Both the position numbers and the translations under genes were made by a program. DNA of 64,000 nucleotides, from assembly GCF_005116505.1 (NCBI RefSeq), contig NZ_SWBR01000003.1:372001-436000 (forward strand). Direction: 5' to 3'. Numbering within the stretch: position 1 is the first letter of the stretch; the number at the start of each line of letters is the position of its first letter. Under the pieces are notes generated by a model. It saw only the letters and a program-made list of their open reading frames with translations, was not told the origin of the DNA and searched no databases. This DNA comes from Pedobacter polaris (GTDB taxonomy: Bacteria; Bacteroidota; Bacteroidia; Sphingobacteriales; Sphingobacteriaceae). Below, piece by piece: positions 48,475 to 57,859 of this stretch.

Positions 48475-50454
48475 ATGGCCAATACAAAAAAAACTACCAT
48501 AAGTAAAAAAGTAACGGCTCCTAACGAAAACCCATTTGCAGATTTTTCTAAAAGTGTTTGGCAACATAGTCTATTAACTGATTTTGATATTGCGCTTTTC
48601 ATATCTGGAAAACACTTTCGTTTATACGAGAAAATGGGTGCACACCTGCTCACTATCAACAAAACAGCAGGTACTTATTTTGCGGTTTGGGCACCAAACG
48701 CACAGCAGGTAGCCGTTATGGGTGGTTTTAACAGTTGGGACAGAGAAAGTCATCAATTGTATAAAAGATGGGATGCCTCTGGAATTTGGGAAGGCTTCAT
48801 TCCTTTTGTAGGGAAAGGTGAAGTTTATAAATATTACATTAAAGGTTTTGATGGAAGTGATTTAGAAAAAGGAGACCCCTATGCTTTGAGATGGGAACAT
48901 CCACCTCAAAAGGCTTCAATTGTTTGGGATACTGATTACACTTGGAAAGATAAAGCTTGGTTAACAAAACGCCCAAAATTAAATGCTTTAGATCAGCCAA
49001 TTTCGGTTTATGAATTGCATTTAGGTTCATGGCAACGTGATCCTAGTAATCCAGAACGGGTGCTAAGTTATGGCGAGATCGCAAATACATTAGTTCCGTA
49101 TATTTTAGAAATGGGTTTTACTCATGTTGAGTTAATGCCAATAATGGAATATCCCTATTACCCATCATGGGGATACCAAATTACTGGATATTTTGCAGCA
49201 AGTTCTAGACATGGAGCACCGCAAGACCTGATGTATTTGATAGAAGAGTTACATAAAAATAACATCGCTGTTATTTTAGACTGGGTTCCTTCACATTTTC
49301 CTGGAGACGCTAATGGCCTATTTAACTTTGATGGTACACATCTATACGAACATGCAGATATGCGTAAAGGGTTTCATCCCGATTGGAAATCATACATTTT
49401 CAATTATGATAGAAACGAAGTGCGCTCTTTTTTAATTAGTAATGCAATGTTTTGGTTAGACCAATTTCATGCAGATGGGTTAAGGGTTGATGCTGTAGCT
49501 TCTATGTTGTATTTTGATTTTAGTAGAACTGCAGAAGAAGCTGGGACAAATGAGTTTGGCGGAAGCGAAAATCTTGGTGCAATCACTTTCTTAAAAGATT
49601 TAAATGAAGCCATTTACGGCATGTATGAGGGCGTACATACCATTGCAGAAGAAAGTAGCACATTTGATGGTGTAACAAGACCTGTGTATGTTGGAGGCTT
49701 AGGTTTTGGTATGAAATGGATGATGGGTTGGATGAATGATACCCTGAAGTATTTTAAAAACGATCCGATCAATAGGAAATTTCATCATCATCAGCTTACG
49801 TTTAGCATGACTTATGCTTTTACTGAAAACTTTATGTTGCCTTTTTCGCATGATGAAGTGGTTCATGGTAAATCATCCATGATTTATAAAATGCCTGGGG
49901 ATGAATGGCAAAAATTTGCAAACCTACGCACATTATATGCTTACATGTTTACGCATCCAGGTACGAAGCTTTTATTTATGGGTAATGAATTTGCGCAAAC
50001 TAACGAGTGGAACTTTACCGAATCATTAAGCTGGGATTTATTACAACATGCACCTCACAAAGGAATGCAGCAATTGGTAAAAGCCTTAAACCATCTTTAC
50101 CGCAAAGAACCAGCCTTATATAAATACAACTTCTCTTATGAAGGCTTTGAGTGGATTAATGCAGATGATGCCGACAATTCTGTGTTTATCTATTCAAGAA
50201 AATCTGATAAAGCAAAAGATACTTTAGTTATTGTGCTAAATCTAACTCCAGTTTTCAGAGAAAATTTCCGAATAGGTGTGCCAAAAGGAAAATGGAAAGA
50301 AATTTTTAATACAGATGCAGTAGAGTTTTATGGTAGCGGGAAATTGAATGTAGATACCTTTGCAGCTGAAAATATTTCCTTTAACAATCAACAACAGTCA
50401 ATTCAAATAAATGTAGCTCCTTTAGGCGTTTCTATTTTTAAAAAGGGAGTTTGA
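48475..50454 (+). CDS. glgB: 1,4-alpha-glucan branching enzyme
   Basis: A 659-residue enzyme with one N-terminal CBM48 domain (residues about 65-155; YFAVWAPNAQQVAVMGGFNSW) and a GH13 barrel. Catalytic residues are Asp339 in GLRVDAVASMLYFDFS, Glu392 in IAEESS and the FSHDEVVHGKSS motif. It transfers alpha-1,4 chains to make alpha-1,6 branches in glycogen. It is shorter than E. coli GlgB (728 residues) because it has only one of the two N-terminal domains. Placed at the end of the maltodextrin operon, 85 bp after the GH31 gene, it suggests coupling of dextrin uptake to storage, though no glgA or glgC is in the window. Confidence 0.95.
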   Translation: MANTKKTTISKKVTAPNENPFADFSKSVWQHSLLTDFDIALFISGKHFRLYEKMGAHLLTINKTAGTYFAVWAPNAQQVAVMGGFNSWDRESHQLYKRWDASGIWEGFIPFVGKGEVYKYYIKGFDGSDLEKGDPYALRWEHPPQKASIVWDTDYTWKDKAWLTKRPKLNALDQPISVYELHLGSWQRDPSNPERVLSYGEIANTLVPYILEMGFTHVELMPIMEYPYYPSWGYQITGYFAASSRHGAPQDLMYLIEELHKNNIAVILDWVPSHFPGDANGLFNFDGTHLYEHADMRKGFHPDWKSYIFNYDRNEVRSFLISNAMFWLDQFHADGLRVDAVASMLYFDFSRTAEEAGTNEFGGSENLGAITFLKDLNEAIYGMYEGVHTIAEESSTFDGVTRPVYVGGLGFGMKWMMGWMNDTLKYFKNDPINRKFHHHQLTFSMTYAFTENFMLPFSHDEVVHGKSSMIYKMPGDEWQKFANLRTLYAYMFTHPGTKLLFMGNEFAQTNEWNFTESLSWDLLQHAPHKGMQQLVKALNHLYRKEPALYKYNFSYEGFEWINADDADNSVFIYSRKSDKAKDTLVIVLNLTPVFRENFRIGVPKGKWKEIFNTDAVEFYGSGKLNVDTFAAENISFNNQQQSIQINVAPLGVSIFKKGV

Positions 50455-50470
50455 TTAAGTCCAGTAAAGT

Positions 50471-50595
50471 CGTCATTGCGAACGGAAGCGAAGGGTAATG
50501 AGTTGGGGTGAAGCAATCTGCATTGTGGGGAGGGAAATGAAAAACTCAGAAAGGAGATTGCTTCGAGCGGTGAAGAACCGACTCTCGCAATTACG
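50471..50595. repeat. Long interspersed palindrome (CGTCATTGCGA type)
   Basis: Outer arms CGTCATTGCGA (50471-50481) and TCGCAATTACG (50585-50595) match with one mismatch; inner arms GAAGCAATCT (50510-50519) and AGATTGCTTC (50555-50564) match perfectly. From memory this is a widespread Bacteroidota intergenic repeat that folds into a long hairpin. It sits after glgB and could limit read-through. Confidence 0.8.
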
Positions 50596-50611
50596 AGATT
50601 AAGAGTGAAAG

Positions 50612-50680
50612 ATGCTAAAAAGAGACTTCAAATTTCATAAAAGATTAAACATTAAGGCATTAAGAAACATTAAGATTTAA
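50612..50680 (+). pseudogene. Truncated copy of the 5' end of the downstream DUF6717-like gene
   Basis: Bases 50612-50642 repeat 50732-50762 with a single mismatch, exactly 120 bp apart. The copy encodes MLKRDFKFHK and then diverges into repeat sequence, stopping after 22 codons. It looks like the remnant of a partial duplication rather than a gene. Confidence 0.65.
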
Positions 50681-50720
50681 TTGTTATAGTTCTTAACTGC
50701 CTTAATTTCTTAATGTTTAA
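50648..50720. repeat. Imperfect inverted repeat between the two copies
   Basis: AAACATTAAGGCATTAAG at the left and CTTAATTTCTTAATGTTT at the right are imperfect inverted arms, the left arm partly repeated (AAACATTAAG twice). The element fills most of the space between the truncated copy and the intact gene. Confidence 0.6.
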
Positions 50721-50731
50721 AACAATTGAGA

Positions 50732-51091
50732 ATGCTAAAAAGAAACTTCAAATTTCATAAAAATGATAAAGGCGAATGGTGGTTAATTCTACCTGAATGG
50801 AAAGGTGATCCTGATGATTTGCAAATGATAGAAGGTGCCGATCAATGGCTCGATATAATAAGCAACGATATAAAAGAAGTTAAGTTAGAGATGTCTGACA
50901 AATATTTTGTGGAATCAGAAACTTTAACACTCTTAAGAATTAGAGAAGAAAATTTCGGTGGGGGTGGGATTTATTATCTAGATACTTACGAATCCAAGAA
51001 AGTAGATTTGAAACTTTGGCTCTGTGATGTAACTAGTTTTGTATTTGATTGCATTCCGCAGAAGTTGTTTTTTAAGATTATTGATAAATAA
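50732..51091 (+). CDS. Small protein, DUF6717-like, unknown function
   Basis: A 119-residue cytosolic protein read from ATG 50732; a TTG 6 bp earlier is also in frame. The pattern of KFHKNDKGEWWLILPEW near the start, then GADQWLDII, VKLEMSDKYF and KLWLCDVTSFVFDCIPQKLF near the end recalls the DUF6717 family as I remember it; no function is known. It is not obviously linked to its neighbours and is flanked on both sides by palindromic repeats. The preceding 31 bases are duplicated 120 bp upstream. Confidence 0.7.
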   Translation: MLKRNFKFHKNDKGEWWLILPEWKGDPDDLQMIEGADQWLDIISNDIKEVKLEMSDKYFVESETLTLLRIREENFGGGGIYYLDTYESKKVDLKLWLCDVTSFVFDCIPQKLFFKIIDK

Positions 51092-51103
51092 TTTTTTAAA
51101 TAT

Positions 51104-51178
51104 TTGTCATTCTGAGCCTGCGAAGAAGCTACCACATTGAATTTCGTTTATTAGATTCCTCCGAAGTCGGAATGACAA
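51104..51178. repeat. GTCATTC/GAATGAC interspersed palindrome
   Basis: TTGTCATTC (51104-51112) and GAATGACAA (51170-51178) are perfect 9-bp arms bounding a 75-bp element that ends just before the stop of the CHAT gene. It resembles a known class of Bacteroidota dispersed repeats and could act as a bidirectional terminator. Confidence 0.7.
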
Positions 51179-51179
51179 G

Positions 51180-53846
51180 TTATATAGATAACCTCTTTTT
51201 CAAAACAATAATAGCAGATAAAATAACAATCAATCCACCAATAATTCCCAAAATTAAGTTCCACTTTATTGCTGGAGACAATTCTATTTTTTGGTCTGTG
51301 CCCATATAAATTAAACTATCCCAATAATAAGGAAGATAAAAAATATTACTAGTTTGAGCGCTATTTAACCAGTCTAATTTTGCTTCGTGTAGCGCCTCTC
51401 CACTTGTTTCATTCGATAGGAGGTGGATGTAGAAATTATTTGTAATTACAGCTGCAGCAACATCATTTACATTCCATAAACCAGCAATAGTTGCAGATGT
51501 TCCAATGGCATTAAACCCTCTTGATAAGCTAATGATCCCTTCGCCATTAGCTAACAGGCCATCAGCAGTTCTGCAAGCACTTAAAACCACTAAAGATGGA
51601 GCACTCTTTTTAGAGGCAAGCTCAAAAAGAAAGACTTTTTCTTTATCAAAATCTAGAGTTGGCTCTTGGTTTTTGCCAGATAAATATGCATGCGTACCAA
51701 TATGAAGGACTTTACTTTCTTCAAAAACTTGATTAAAGGTTTTGCTATTTACCTCTTCATTAAAGAAAAATTTACCTCGAACTATTTTCCTAATGCTTTC
51801 AGCCTCAGCTTCAACAGCTTTTAATGGTTTGTTGTTGTTGTTTTGATGTGTGATAAAAAGACCAGTAAATTCTTTGTCGTTAATTTTGGCTTTATTAGAT
51901 ACTAACGTCTTTAAAGAGAAAGCATAGGTAATTGTATTGGTTTTTATCAAAAATGGCCAGTTAGCTATGTTTGCTGAGAAATCTTTTTTGGTAATTAGAC
52001 CATCAAAAGAAATGTAACCTAAAATCTCATCTGGAACAATAATTACTGACTGGTTTTTAGTTAGGTTTACTCCCTTTAAAATAGATTGATAAACCCTATT
52101 CGATGCAGTATAAAATGCTTTCGGATTATTCATCATCGCATTCGGTCCATGCTGAAAATAAGTATCAACAAACGACTGTATAGTTGATTTTATAGTGTTG
52201 GAATGGCCTAGCTTAACTACGTTGTTAACTTTTCCATTTTCGATATCAATTACATAAATGGCATCTTTTCCAAAAAAATATTCTATAATTTTTTTATTAG
52301 GCAATGCTGATAAAACTTTCGCTATGGGTGTGTTATAATTATCTGTATTGAACTGTTTATATTTTTGTTTTATTTGTTTGGTTACCAAAGCCAGAAAATA
52401 TTTTAATTTGGCTGTTTCTGTTGAGTTTTTATTGCTCTTCCCTTCAACTTCTTGTTTCTCATTGTAAATGATAGCCCTTTCATAAGCCCGTTTTTTAATA
52501 AAGAGAGAATCTTTCTGATTGTCAGCAGCAAGTACTTGATTTCTGTTAATCTGATCTAATAATGTTCTGCTTTTGCTTTGTTCGGCAAGGTTTAAAATCT
52601 CATTTAAAAGCGATTTATCCTTAGTTTGTTGGTATAAGTTGAAAGTGATTTCAATTCCTTTTTCGGCAATGATTTTTAGATTAGCTTGCAAACGTTCCTT
52701 TGTTTTATCATCAGCAAATTCATTCCTAATTTTATCAGCAGAAAGCAGGGCCAACTTAATGTGCTGATATGCTTCAGTAGGTTTTTTTAACTGCAAATTA
52801 GCTTCTGCCATTTCTTGAAAAACATCAACAACCATATTATCACCATATATTTTGCCAACATCAACTTTGTTATGCTTCGTTATTTTTAATGTAGATAATG
52901 TCTGGTTAAAATGAGTAATAGCTAATTGTGGCTTATTTTCTAATAATTTAATAGTGCCCAGTTGAGTTAAGATGTTCGCCTTTTCTCTTAACCTAGTTCC
53001 ATTGTAATACTGGTTATGTATATTTAATGCTTTGTTAAAATAACCTTCCGCTACTAAATGCTTGTTCAGTTTCCTGAAAATATCCCCGGCTGTAATAAAT
53101 GAGTTCATCAAAGTGTATGCATTATCTTGATTGATGTTTTTTTGTTTTGGTATGTTGCTTTCAATCAGCTTTGCTGCGGTGGCATATTCTTCTTTGTCGA
53201 ACAGAATACCTGCTAATATATTGTTTAGGATAATGTTAGCTAGACTATTTTGACTAGCCAGTTTCAAGCCTGCATTCACACTTTTTTCAGCTTCACTCAA
53301 GTTACCCATAGAGCGATAAGAAATGGCCATATTGCTATACAATAAAGAAAGATGCTGAGGTGAATCATTTTTTCTTATGAGGAAGTTTATAGATCTTTGT
53401 TGTAGGTATAAAGCCTTTTCGTAATCTCCCAGCCTAGTATAATTGTTGCTTAAGGGTTTGAAAGTATATTCTACAATGTCGTAAACGGCTACTTTATTTT
53501 TTAGGTAATAATCAAATGCAGCTTCGTAACTGTTAATGGAACTCAAGATATTTCCATCTAGTAAAAAAATATAACCCTGCGTATTTAATAGATTTAACCA
53601 AGCAACTTTTTCTTCAATTGTTTTAGCTTGTCGCCAGATTTTCTTTTGAGTATCTATTAAATAGAGGCTTCCCTGTGTAGGATTTATATTTGCATAATCG
53701 AGTCGCTCATAAATCCAGTCACTTAAATTATCTTTTTGCTTAAATGAATCTAGCTTTTTTTGAATGTCATCGCCCTGCGCAAAAGTGAAAGAACCTGAGC
53801 AAAGAAGTAGAACGAATAATGTAAAACGTAAGAGTGCCGAACGCAT
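51180..53846 (-). CDS. Exported, membrane-anchored TPR-CHAT protease
   Basis: An 888-residue protein with a Sec signal peptide (to about residue 24, FTFAQG). Residues about 80-430 form an array of TPR-like repeats (for example ALYLQQRSINFL, AEKSVNAGLKLA, AEGYFNKALNIH). A CHAT domain covers about 600-840, with the caspase-like dyad His719 in HIGTHAYLSG and Cys758 in VVLSACRTADG, and the conserved GEGIISLSRGF after it. A single membrane helix (about 857-878, LILGIIGGLIVILSAIIVL) precedes a short basic tail KKRLSI, so the body is predicted to face the periplasm. CHAT proteins are peptidases often switched on through their TPR arrays. The nearby ECF sigma and anti-sigma-like genes suggest, but do not prove, a signalling link. 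Confidence 0.92.
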   Translation of the reverse strand: MRSALLRFTLFVLLLCSGSFTFAQGDDIQKKLDSFKQKDNLSDWIYERLDYANINPTQGSLYLIDTQKKIWRQAKTIEEKVAWLNLLNTQGYIFLLDGNILSSINSYEAAFDYYLKNKVAVYDIVEYTFKPLSNNYTRLGDYEKALYLQQRSINFLIRKNDSPQHLSLLYSNMAISYRSMGNLSEAEKSVNAGLKLASQNSLANIILNNILAGILFDKEEYATAAKLIESNIPKQKNINQDNAYTLMNSFITAGDIFRKLNKHLVAEGYFNKALNIHNQYYNGTRLREKANILTQLGTIKLLENKPQLAITHFNQTLSTLKITKHNKVDVGKIYGDNMVVDVFQEMAEANLQLKKPTEAYQHIKLALLSADKIRNEFADDKTKERLQANLKIIAEKGIEITFNLYQQTKDKSLLNEILNLAEQSKSRTLLDQINRNQVLAADNQKDSLFIKKRAYERAIIYNEKQEVEGKSNKNSTETAKLKYFLALVTKQIKQKYKQFNTDNYNTPIAKVLSALPNKKIIEYFFGKDAIYVIDIENGKVNNVVKLGHSNTIKSTIQSFVDTYFQHGPNAMMNNPKAFYTASNRVYQSILKGVNLTKNQSVIIVPDEILGYISFDGLITKKDFSANIANWPFLIKTNTITYAFSLKTLVSNKAKINDKEFTGLFITHQNNNNKPLKAVEAEAESIRKIVRGKFFFNEEVNSKTFNQVFEESKVLHIGTHAYLSGKNQEPTLDFDKEKVFLFELASKKSAPSLVVLSACRTADGLLANGEGIISLSRGFNAIGTSATIAGLWNVNDVAAAVITNNFYIHLLSNETSGEALHEAKLDWLNSAQTSNIFYLPYYWDSLIYMGTDQKIELSPAIKWNLILGIIGGLIVILSAIIVLKKRLSI

Positions 53847-53982
53847 ATATGAGATTGCATTTCAGCTAATTTAATAAAAAGTAGTTAGTTATAGTAGTTA
53901 GTATTAGGATAGCTAAGCGTTAAACCATAATCAATAACCATTTATAACCAATTTTTAGTTCATAACTCGCACCATAACCCCA

Positions 53983-56052
53983 TTAAAACTTCCAAGTTAC
54001 ATAAGTAGCCATTCTATTATTGCTCGTTTTAGGGTCAAAAAGGTATCTAAAACCAACAGAAGGCCCAACTCTTACTAGACCTAATTGTATATCTGAAAAG
54101 AAAGATATTCTAGCATCTGCAAAATTCTTTTTCAATTCATTTGCAATTACCTTTAAATCTGAGTTAGTGGTAGTGCCATTTGCATTTGTTGTACCTAATG
54201 TGTAATCTAATACATCTGTACTTTTATTATAAATGTCTAATGAAACCAATGCACCTGCTCCAGCACCAATATATTTGTTAATGTTGTATCTAAGCTGTGC
54301 AGGCACCACATTTATTGTAGTTACCTTTTTAATTTTGGTATAATCTTTATTTAAGATCCTGTAGTTTATTCGATTAACAGTTGTATCTTTTCCTGGCCCA
54401 CTTGAGCTAACCAAATAGGTACTTTCTTTAAAAGAACTGAGATATAATTCTGCTTGCCAATAATACCTGTGTGGTGCATAAGGAGCCAAGCTTGCGCCAA
54501 TTACAAAATTTTTATTGTTTAAATAATTTCTATTGTCTGTTTCAAAGGGAAAACCGTAGCCGATAATTAATCCAGGAGATAAGCCCATTTTAAATCTGCC
54601 AACGGCTCTATTGGTATAAATGGGCTCATTTTTGTCGAAAACAATAGCAGCTCCACTTTTAATGGGTAGCTTTTTAGGTTTCTCTTTAAACTTTATTTTA
54701 TATTCAACAAAACCCATCGTAGAATCTGCATCATTTACCCCTTTTTGCTGCATTCCAGGTAAGTAAATGTTGCTAAATACAAAATGCACACTATCTATTC
54801 CCTTAATAGTTTTGATGCAGCTTTGATTGGTATATGCAGAATCACAATTAATTACTTCGGGTTTAGTTTTAGTAATTTTAATGGTTTCTTGGTTAAAGAC
54901 CTCAGAAATATTAACAGCTACATCTACCTTTTTTGCAGGACCTTTTCCTGTGTTTTGGAAACGTATTTTATAAGTTAATTCTCTGTTTTTACCAGTAAAA
55001 CGATAATTCATTCTGGTTTTTCGCAACACCATCTTATTAGGGTCATGAGAAGCTACAATTTGTAATTCCATGTTAAAAAATTCTTTTTCTACCAAAGGAT
55101 TATCTGGAATAAATACCGCAGTAATTCTAACAACAGCATTGGTATCTTTTAGCATTTCTGGTGTGGTTTTAAAATGCATAAACAGAAAACGTTCTTCATT
55201 CTGCTTTAGGTTTTCGAAACGCCAAGTTTCACTACTTTTAAAATCTTTTGCTTTGTCACTTAGTAAGATTTTTTCATCGTAAAATAGTTGTTTTTTATCT
55301 GCCATGAAGCTATCATGAGCATCCTCATTTTGATTGGTGAATTGTTTGCTCATGATGGTTTCATCTGCATTAAATTGCATTTCGTTTAATGATGCATAAT
55401 AAACAGGAGGATTTGTTTTTTTAACCGGCAAATAGGCTGTGGTTAGTAACGATTTTAGGTCAGCTTTTTTCTCACCATTGTAAGCATGGGTTTCTGCTAA
55501 AACAAAGTTATTATTGGTGAATTCTTTATCATTAAATAAAATAGCCACCGTTCCATTTAAATTTTGTTGCCCATTTTCTGCTTTGTTTCGGTAACCAAAA
55601 ACAATCATCATATCATCTCCAGGTTTTGGCATACAATTACTTTTCAACTCTATGCTCCCGCCCATTTTAAATAAAGTTGGCTCTGTAGAAACTGAAGCCA
55701 TCATAGGTTTGTTAACTGTTGGTTTAATTGGTTTAGGCCTAGTTGGCGGACGTTTGCCATCATCGTAATTATTTGTAGCAAACAGTCTTGCAAATATGGG
55801 GTCTTTGCCTTTATAAATATGGATTGGGTCTTTTTCAAAACTAAAACCCCCATCTCCAAATTCCCAAAAATAAGTGTAAAATGGGGCAGGTGCTCCAGCA
55901 ATTTGTCTTAATGGTCTTAATTCTGATGTAAATTTAGTTACGCCATTTTCGGTAGTATAATTAATAATTGCGGGTACAGTATCAGTTGGTAATACCTGTG
56001 CATAAGCTGAGCTTATTCCTACAAAAAGTAAAATTGAGAGTAGCGTTTTCAT
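53983..56052 (-). CDS. PKD-domain protein with C-terminal beta-barrel, surface-associated
   Basis: A 689-residue exported protein (signal peptide to about residue 18, SSAYAQV). Residues about 25-95 form a PKD-like domain (YFWEFGDGGFSFEKDPIHIY). The middle has Pro-rich RPPTRPKPIKP and an Ig-like region with ASHDPNKM and YKIRFQNTGKGPAKKVDV, resembling the DPN-containing repeat domains of Bacteroidota surface proteins. From about residue 490 (MGLSPGLIIGYGFPF) to the end (NRMATYVTWKF) alternating hydrophobic strands ending in Phe suggest an outer-membrane beta-barrel. Function unknown. It lies between the CHAT gene and a lipoprotein gene on the same strand, with gaps of 136 and 95 bp. Confidence 0.75.
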   Translation of the reverse strand: MKTLLSILLFVGISSAYAQVLPTDTVPAIINYTTENGVTKFTSELRPLRQIAGAPAPFYTYFWEFGDGGFSFEKDPIHIYKGKDPIFARLFATNNYDDGKRPPTRPKPIKPTVNKPMMASVSTEPTLFKMGGSIELKSNCMPKPGDDMMIVFGYRNKAENGQQNLNGTVAILFNDKEFTNNNFVLAETHAYNGEKKADLKSLLTTAYLPVKKTNPPVYYASLNEMQFNADETIMSKQFTNQNEDAHDSFMADKKQLFYDEKILLSDKAKDFKSSETWRFENLKQNEERFLFMHFKTTPEMLKDTNAVVRITAVFIPDNPLVEKEFFNMELQIVASHDPNKMVLRKTRMNYRFTGKNRELTYKIRFQNTGKGPAKKVDVAVNISEVFNQETIKITKTKPEVINCDSAYTNQSCIKTIKGIDSVHFVFSNIYLPGMQQKGVNDADSTMGFVEYKIKFKEKPKKLPIKSGAAIVFDKNEPIYTNRAVGRFKMGLSPGLIIGYGFPFETDNRNYLNNKNFVIGASLAPYAPHRYYWQAELYLSSFKESTYLVSSSGPGKDTTVNRINYRILNKDYTKIKKVTTINVVPAQLRYNINKYIGAGAGALVSLDIYNKSTDVLDYTLGTTNANGTTTNSDLKVIANELKKNFADARISFFSDIQLGLVRVGPSVGFRYLFDPKTSNNRMATYVTWKF

Positions 56053-56147
56053 CTTAATTAAATTTATAGATTTTTATCTGTAATTAACAAATGTAAGAAG
56101 ATGAGACCTCTTATTGGCCCCATCTTTATTGTTAATATTTGGGAATA

Positions 56148-57119
56148 TTAGTAATTATTTAAGCTGTTTATGGCAGCTTGAACTTGAGCTTCGGTAGTTT
56201 CTACTAAGCTTAAAGTAATGTTTTGATTGGCAACAATTGTGGTTTCTAGCTCTGCATAATAATACTTGCCATCTTTAATAGAGAATGATAAATATTTACC
56301 CTGTGCACCAATAGGCATCACGTCATCATAACTTTTTACTTTATTTGTACCATCTGGAGTATAGATTTGAGCAGCAACATTACTTCCTTTTGCACAAAAG
56401 AATACAAATGTTTCGCCACTAAATGCCCTAAAAGAAGCCATAGCGCCAGGGTTGTTAACTAAAGTTACGCGAGTTGTAGTTTTAGGATTAGTGTAGCTAT
56501 AAAACACATCACAATTGATCCAACCTAAATTGCCCATATCAAAAGTAAACGTACCGCCATTTACATCTGCTTCACGTTTAATTTGTACGCCACCACCATT
56601 AGGGTTTTGAACAGGTGCTTGCCAAGCCATTTGATTATCTGCACCAACTTTTTCTACACCTTCCCAAATTTGTGTAGTACCCGTTCTATTTGTAGGGATA
56701 GAAATTTTAATGGCTGCACTTAATGCCTGGTCTACTTTTGTACCATTTACATTCGCATTTAAGTAAATAAAACCATCAGATGCTAAGGGAGCTCCACTAA
56801 TGTGATTTGTATTTGTGCCACTAAATAAAACATCACTTCTTTTTAAAACTTCCATTGCATCGATACTTATATCGCCAGTTACTGCAACACCACCAAGTTT
56901 AATAGCACCAGCCGGAATTGTAATTTTTGTTCCACCCTTTAGCGTGAAAGTGTTAGAGATACTCCCATTAATTTTTACATTTTGTACTTGAGGACCAAAG
57001 ATGGCTGCAAATTCTTTAGCAGAGTTGGCCGTATTTCCATTTGTTTTGTCTTTTTTACAAGCTGCAGAAAATAAAATTATAATTGCAACTAATACATAGG
57101 TTAGGTTTAACTTTTTCAT
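56148..57119 (-). CDS. Lipoprotein of unknown function
   Basis: A 323-residue protein starting at ATG 57119; the longer frame from 57173 adds 18 residues before the lipoprotein signal and is unlikely. The signal reads LTYVLVAIIILFSAAC with the lipidated Cys at residue about 21. The mature part has repeated beta-like segments (FTLKGGTKITIPAGAIKLGG, VTGDISIDAMEVLKRSDVL), recalling the ZU5-like beta domains used as surface modules. No catalytic motif is visible. It is divergent from the sigma factor gene, with a 177-bp gap. Confidence 0.75.
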   Translation of the reverse strand: MKKLNLTYVLVAIIILFSAACKKDKTNGNTANSAKEFAAIFGPQVQNVKINGSISNTFTLKGGTKITIPAGAIKLGGVAVTGDISIDAMEVLKRSDVLFSGTNTNHISGAPLASDGFIYLNANVNGTKVDQALSAAIKISIPTNRTGTTQIWEGVEKVGADNQMAWQAPVQNPNGGGVQIKREADVNGGTFTFDMGNLGWINCDVFYSYTNPKTTTRVTLVNNPGAMASFRAFSGETFVFFCAKGSNVAAQIYTPDGTNKVKSYDDVMPIGAQGKYLSFSIKDGKYYYAELETTIVANQNITLSLVETTEAQVQAAINSLNNY

Positions 57120-57296
57120 GATCTTTAATTTTAAATTTTGCTTACTCTGTTTAGGCTTTTCAGCGAGCGCCATTTTATAGGTTTTGATGATATATAAACC
57201 ATACCCGAAATTTGTTACCCCTTATTTCTAAATTTATTTTCGCAATGCAGAAGAAAGAGTAAATTAGCAAAGGAAATCGCTCTAAATCTAACGCCA

Positions 57297-57857
57297 ATGG
57301 CAAAATCAGTACATCAAGATCAGCGTTATTTATTGGCATTGGTTAATAATGATGCAGGACTTATCAATGAGATTTATAAAAAATGCGCTGGCAAAGTAAA
57401 ATCTTTTGTTGTTTTTAATAATGGTACAGCAGATGATGCCGAAGATATTTTTCAAGAAGCTTTAGTAGATATCTACAATCAGGCTAAGTACAAAGATTTA
57501 CAACTCACTTGCCCTTTTGAACCTTTCTTGTTGCTGGTGTGTAAACGTAAATGGTTAAATGCTTTAAAGAAAAAATCAGTTTTACAGGTAACAAATAGTG
57601 AAGATGATTTATTACTTGTTGGTGAGGATACATTTAAACAAGCTGAGCAACTGGAAGAACAGCAAGCACAAGCTGATTTATTTTTAAAAGCCTTTGAAAA
57701 ATTGGGTGACCGCTGCAAAGAAATTATAAAATGGAGTATGCAGGGCGATGCGCAAGAAAAAGTGGCAGAAGCTTTAGGGGTTACTTATGGCTATTTAAGA
57801 AAAAAGAAATCTGAATGTATGGCGAGCCTAATTAAGTTGGTTCAAGTTAATAATTAG
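57297..57857 (+). CDS. ECF-type RNA polymerase sigma factor
   Basis: A 186-residue sigma-70 family protein with region 2 at about residues 20-90 (NGTADDAEDIFQEALVDIYNQ is the conserved core, broken here by residue 42-62 numbering) and a helix-turn-helix region 4 at about 130-180 (AQEKVAEALGVTYGYLRKKK). A Gln/Glu-rich spacer joins them. It would direct polymerase to an alternative promoter set. The next gene, 2 bp downstream, has the layout of a membrane anti-sigma factor, so the two are likely a regulatory pair. The divergent lipoprotein, PKD and CHAT genes are plausible targets or partners. Confidence 0.9.
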   Translation: MAKSVHQDQRYLLALVNNDAGLINEIYKKCAGKVKSFVVFNNGTADDAEDIFQEALVDIYNQAKYKDLQLTCPFEPFLLLVCKRKWLNALKKKSVLQVTNSEDDLLLVGEDTFKQAEQLEEQQAQADLFLKAFEKLGDRCKEIIKWSMQGDAQEKVAEALGVTYGYLRKKKSECMASLIKLVQVNN

Positions 57858-57859
57858 AA

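Noticed and set aside
57297..57857. CRISPR-linked CHAT system (type III-E like)
   Set aside because: No repeat-spacer array or Cas gene was seen anywhere in the window, and the CHAT protein is exported, unlike Csx29.
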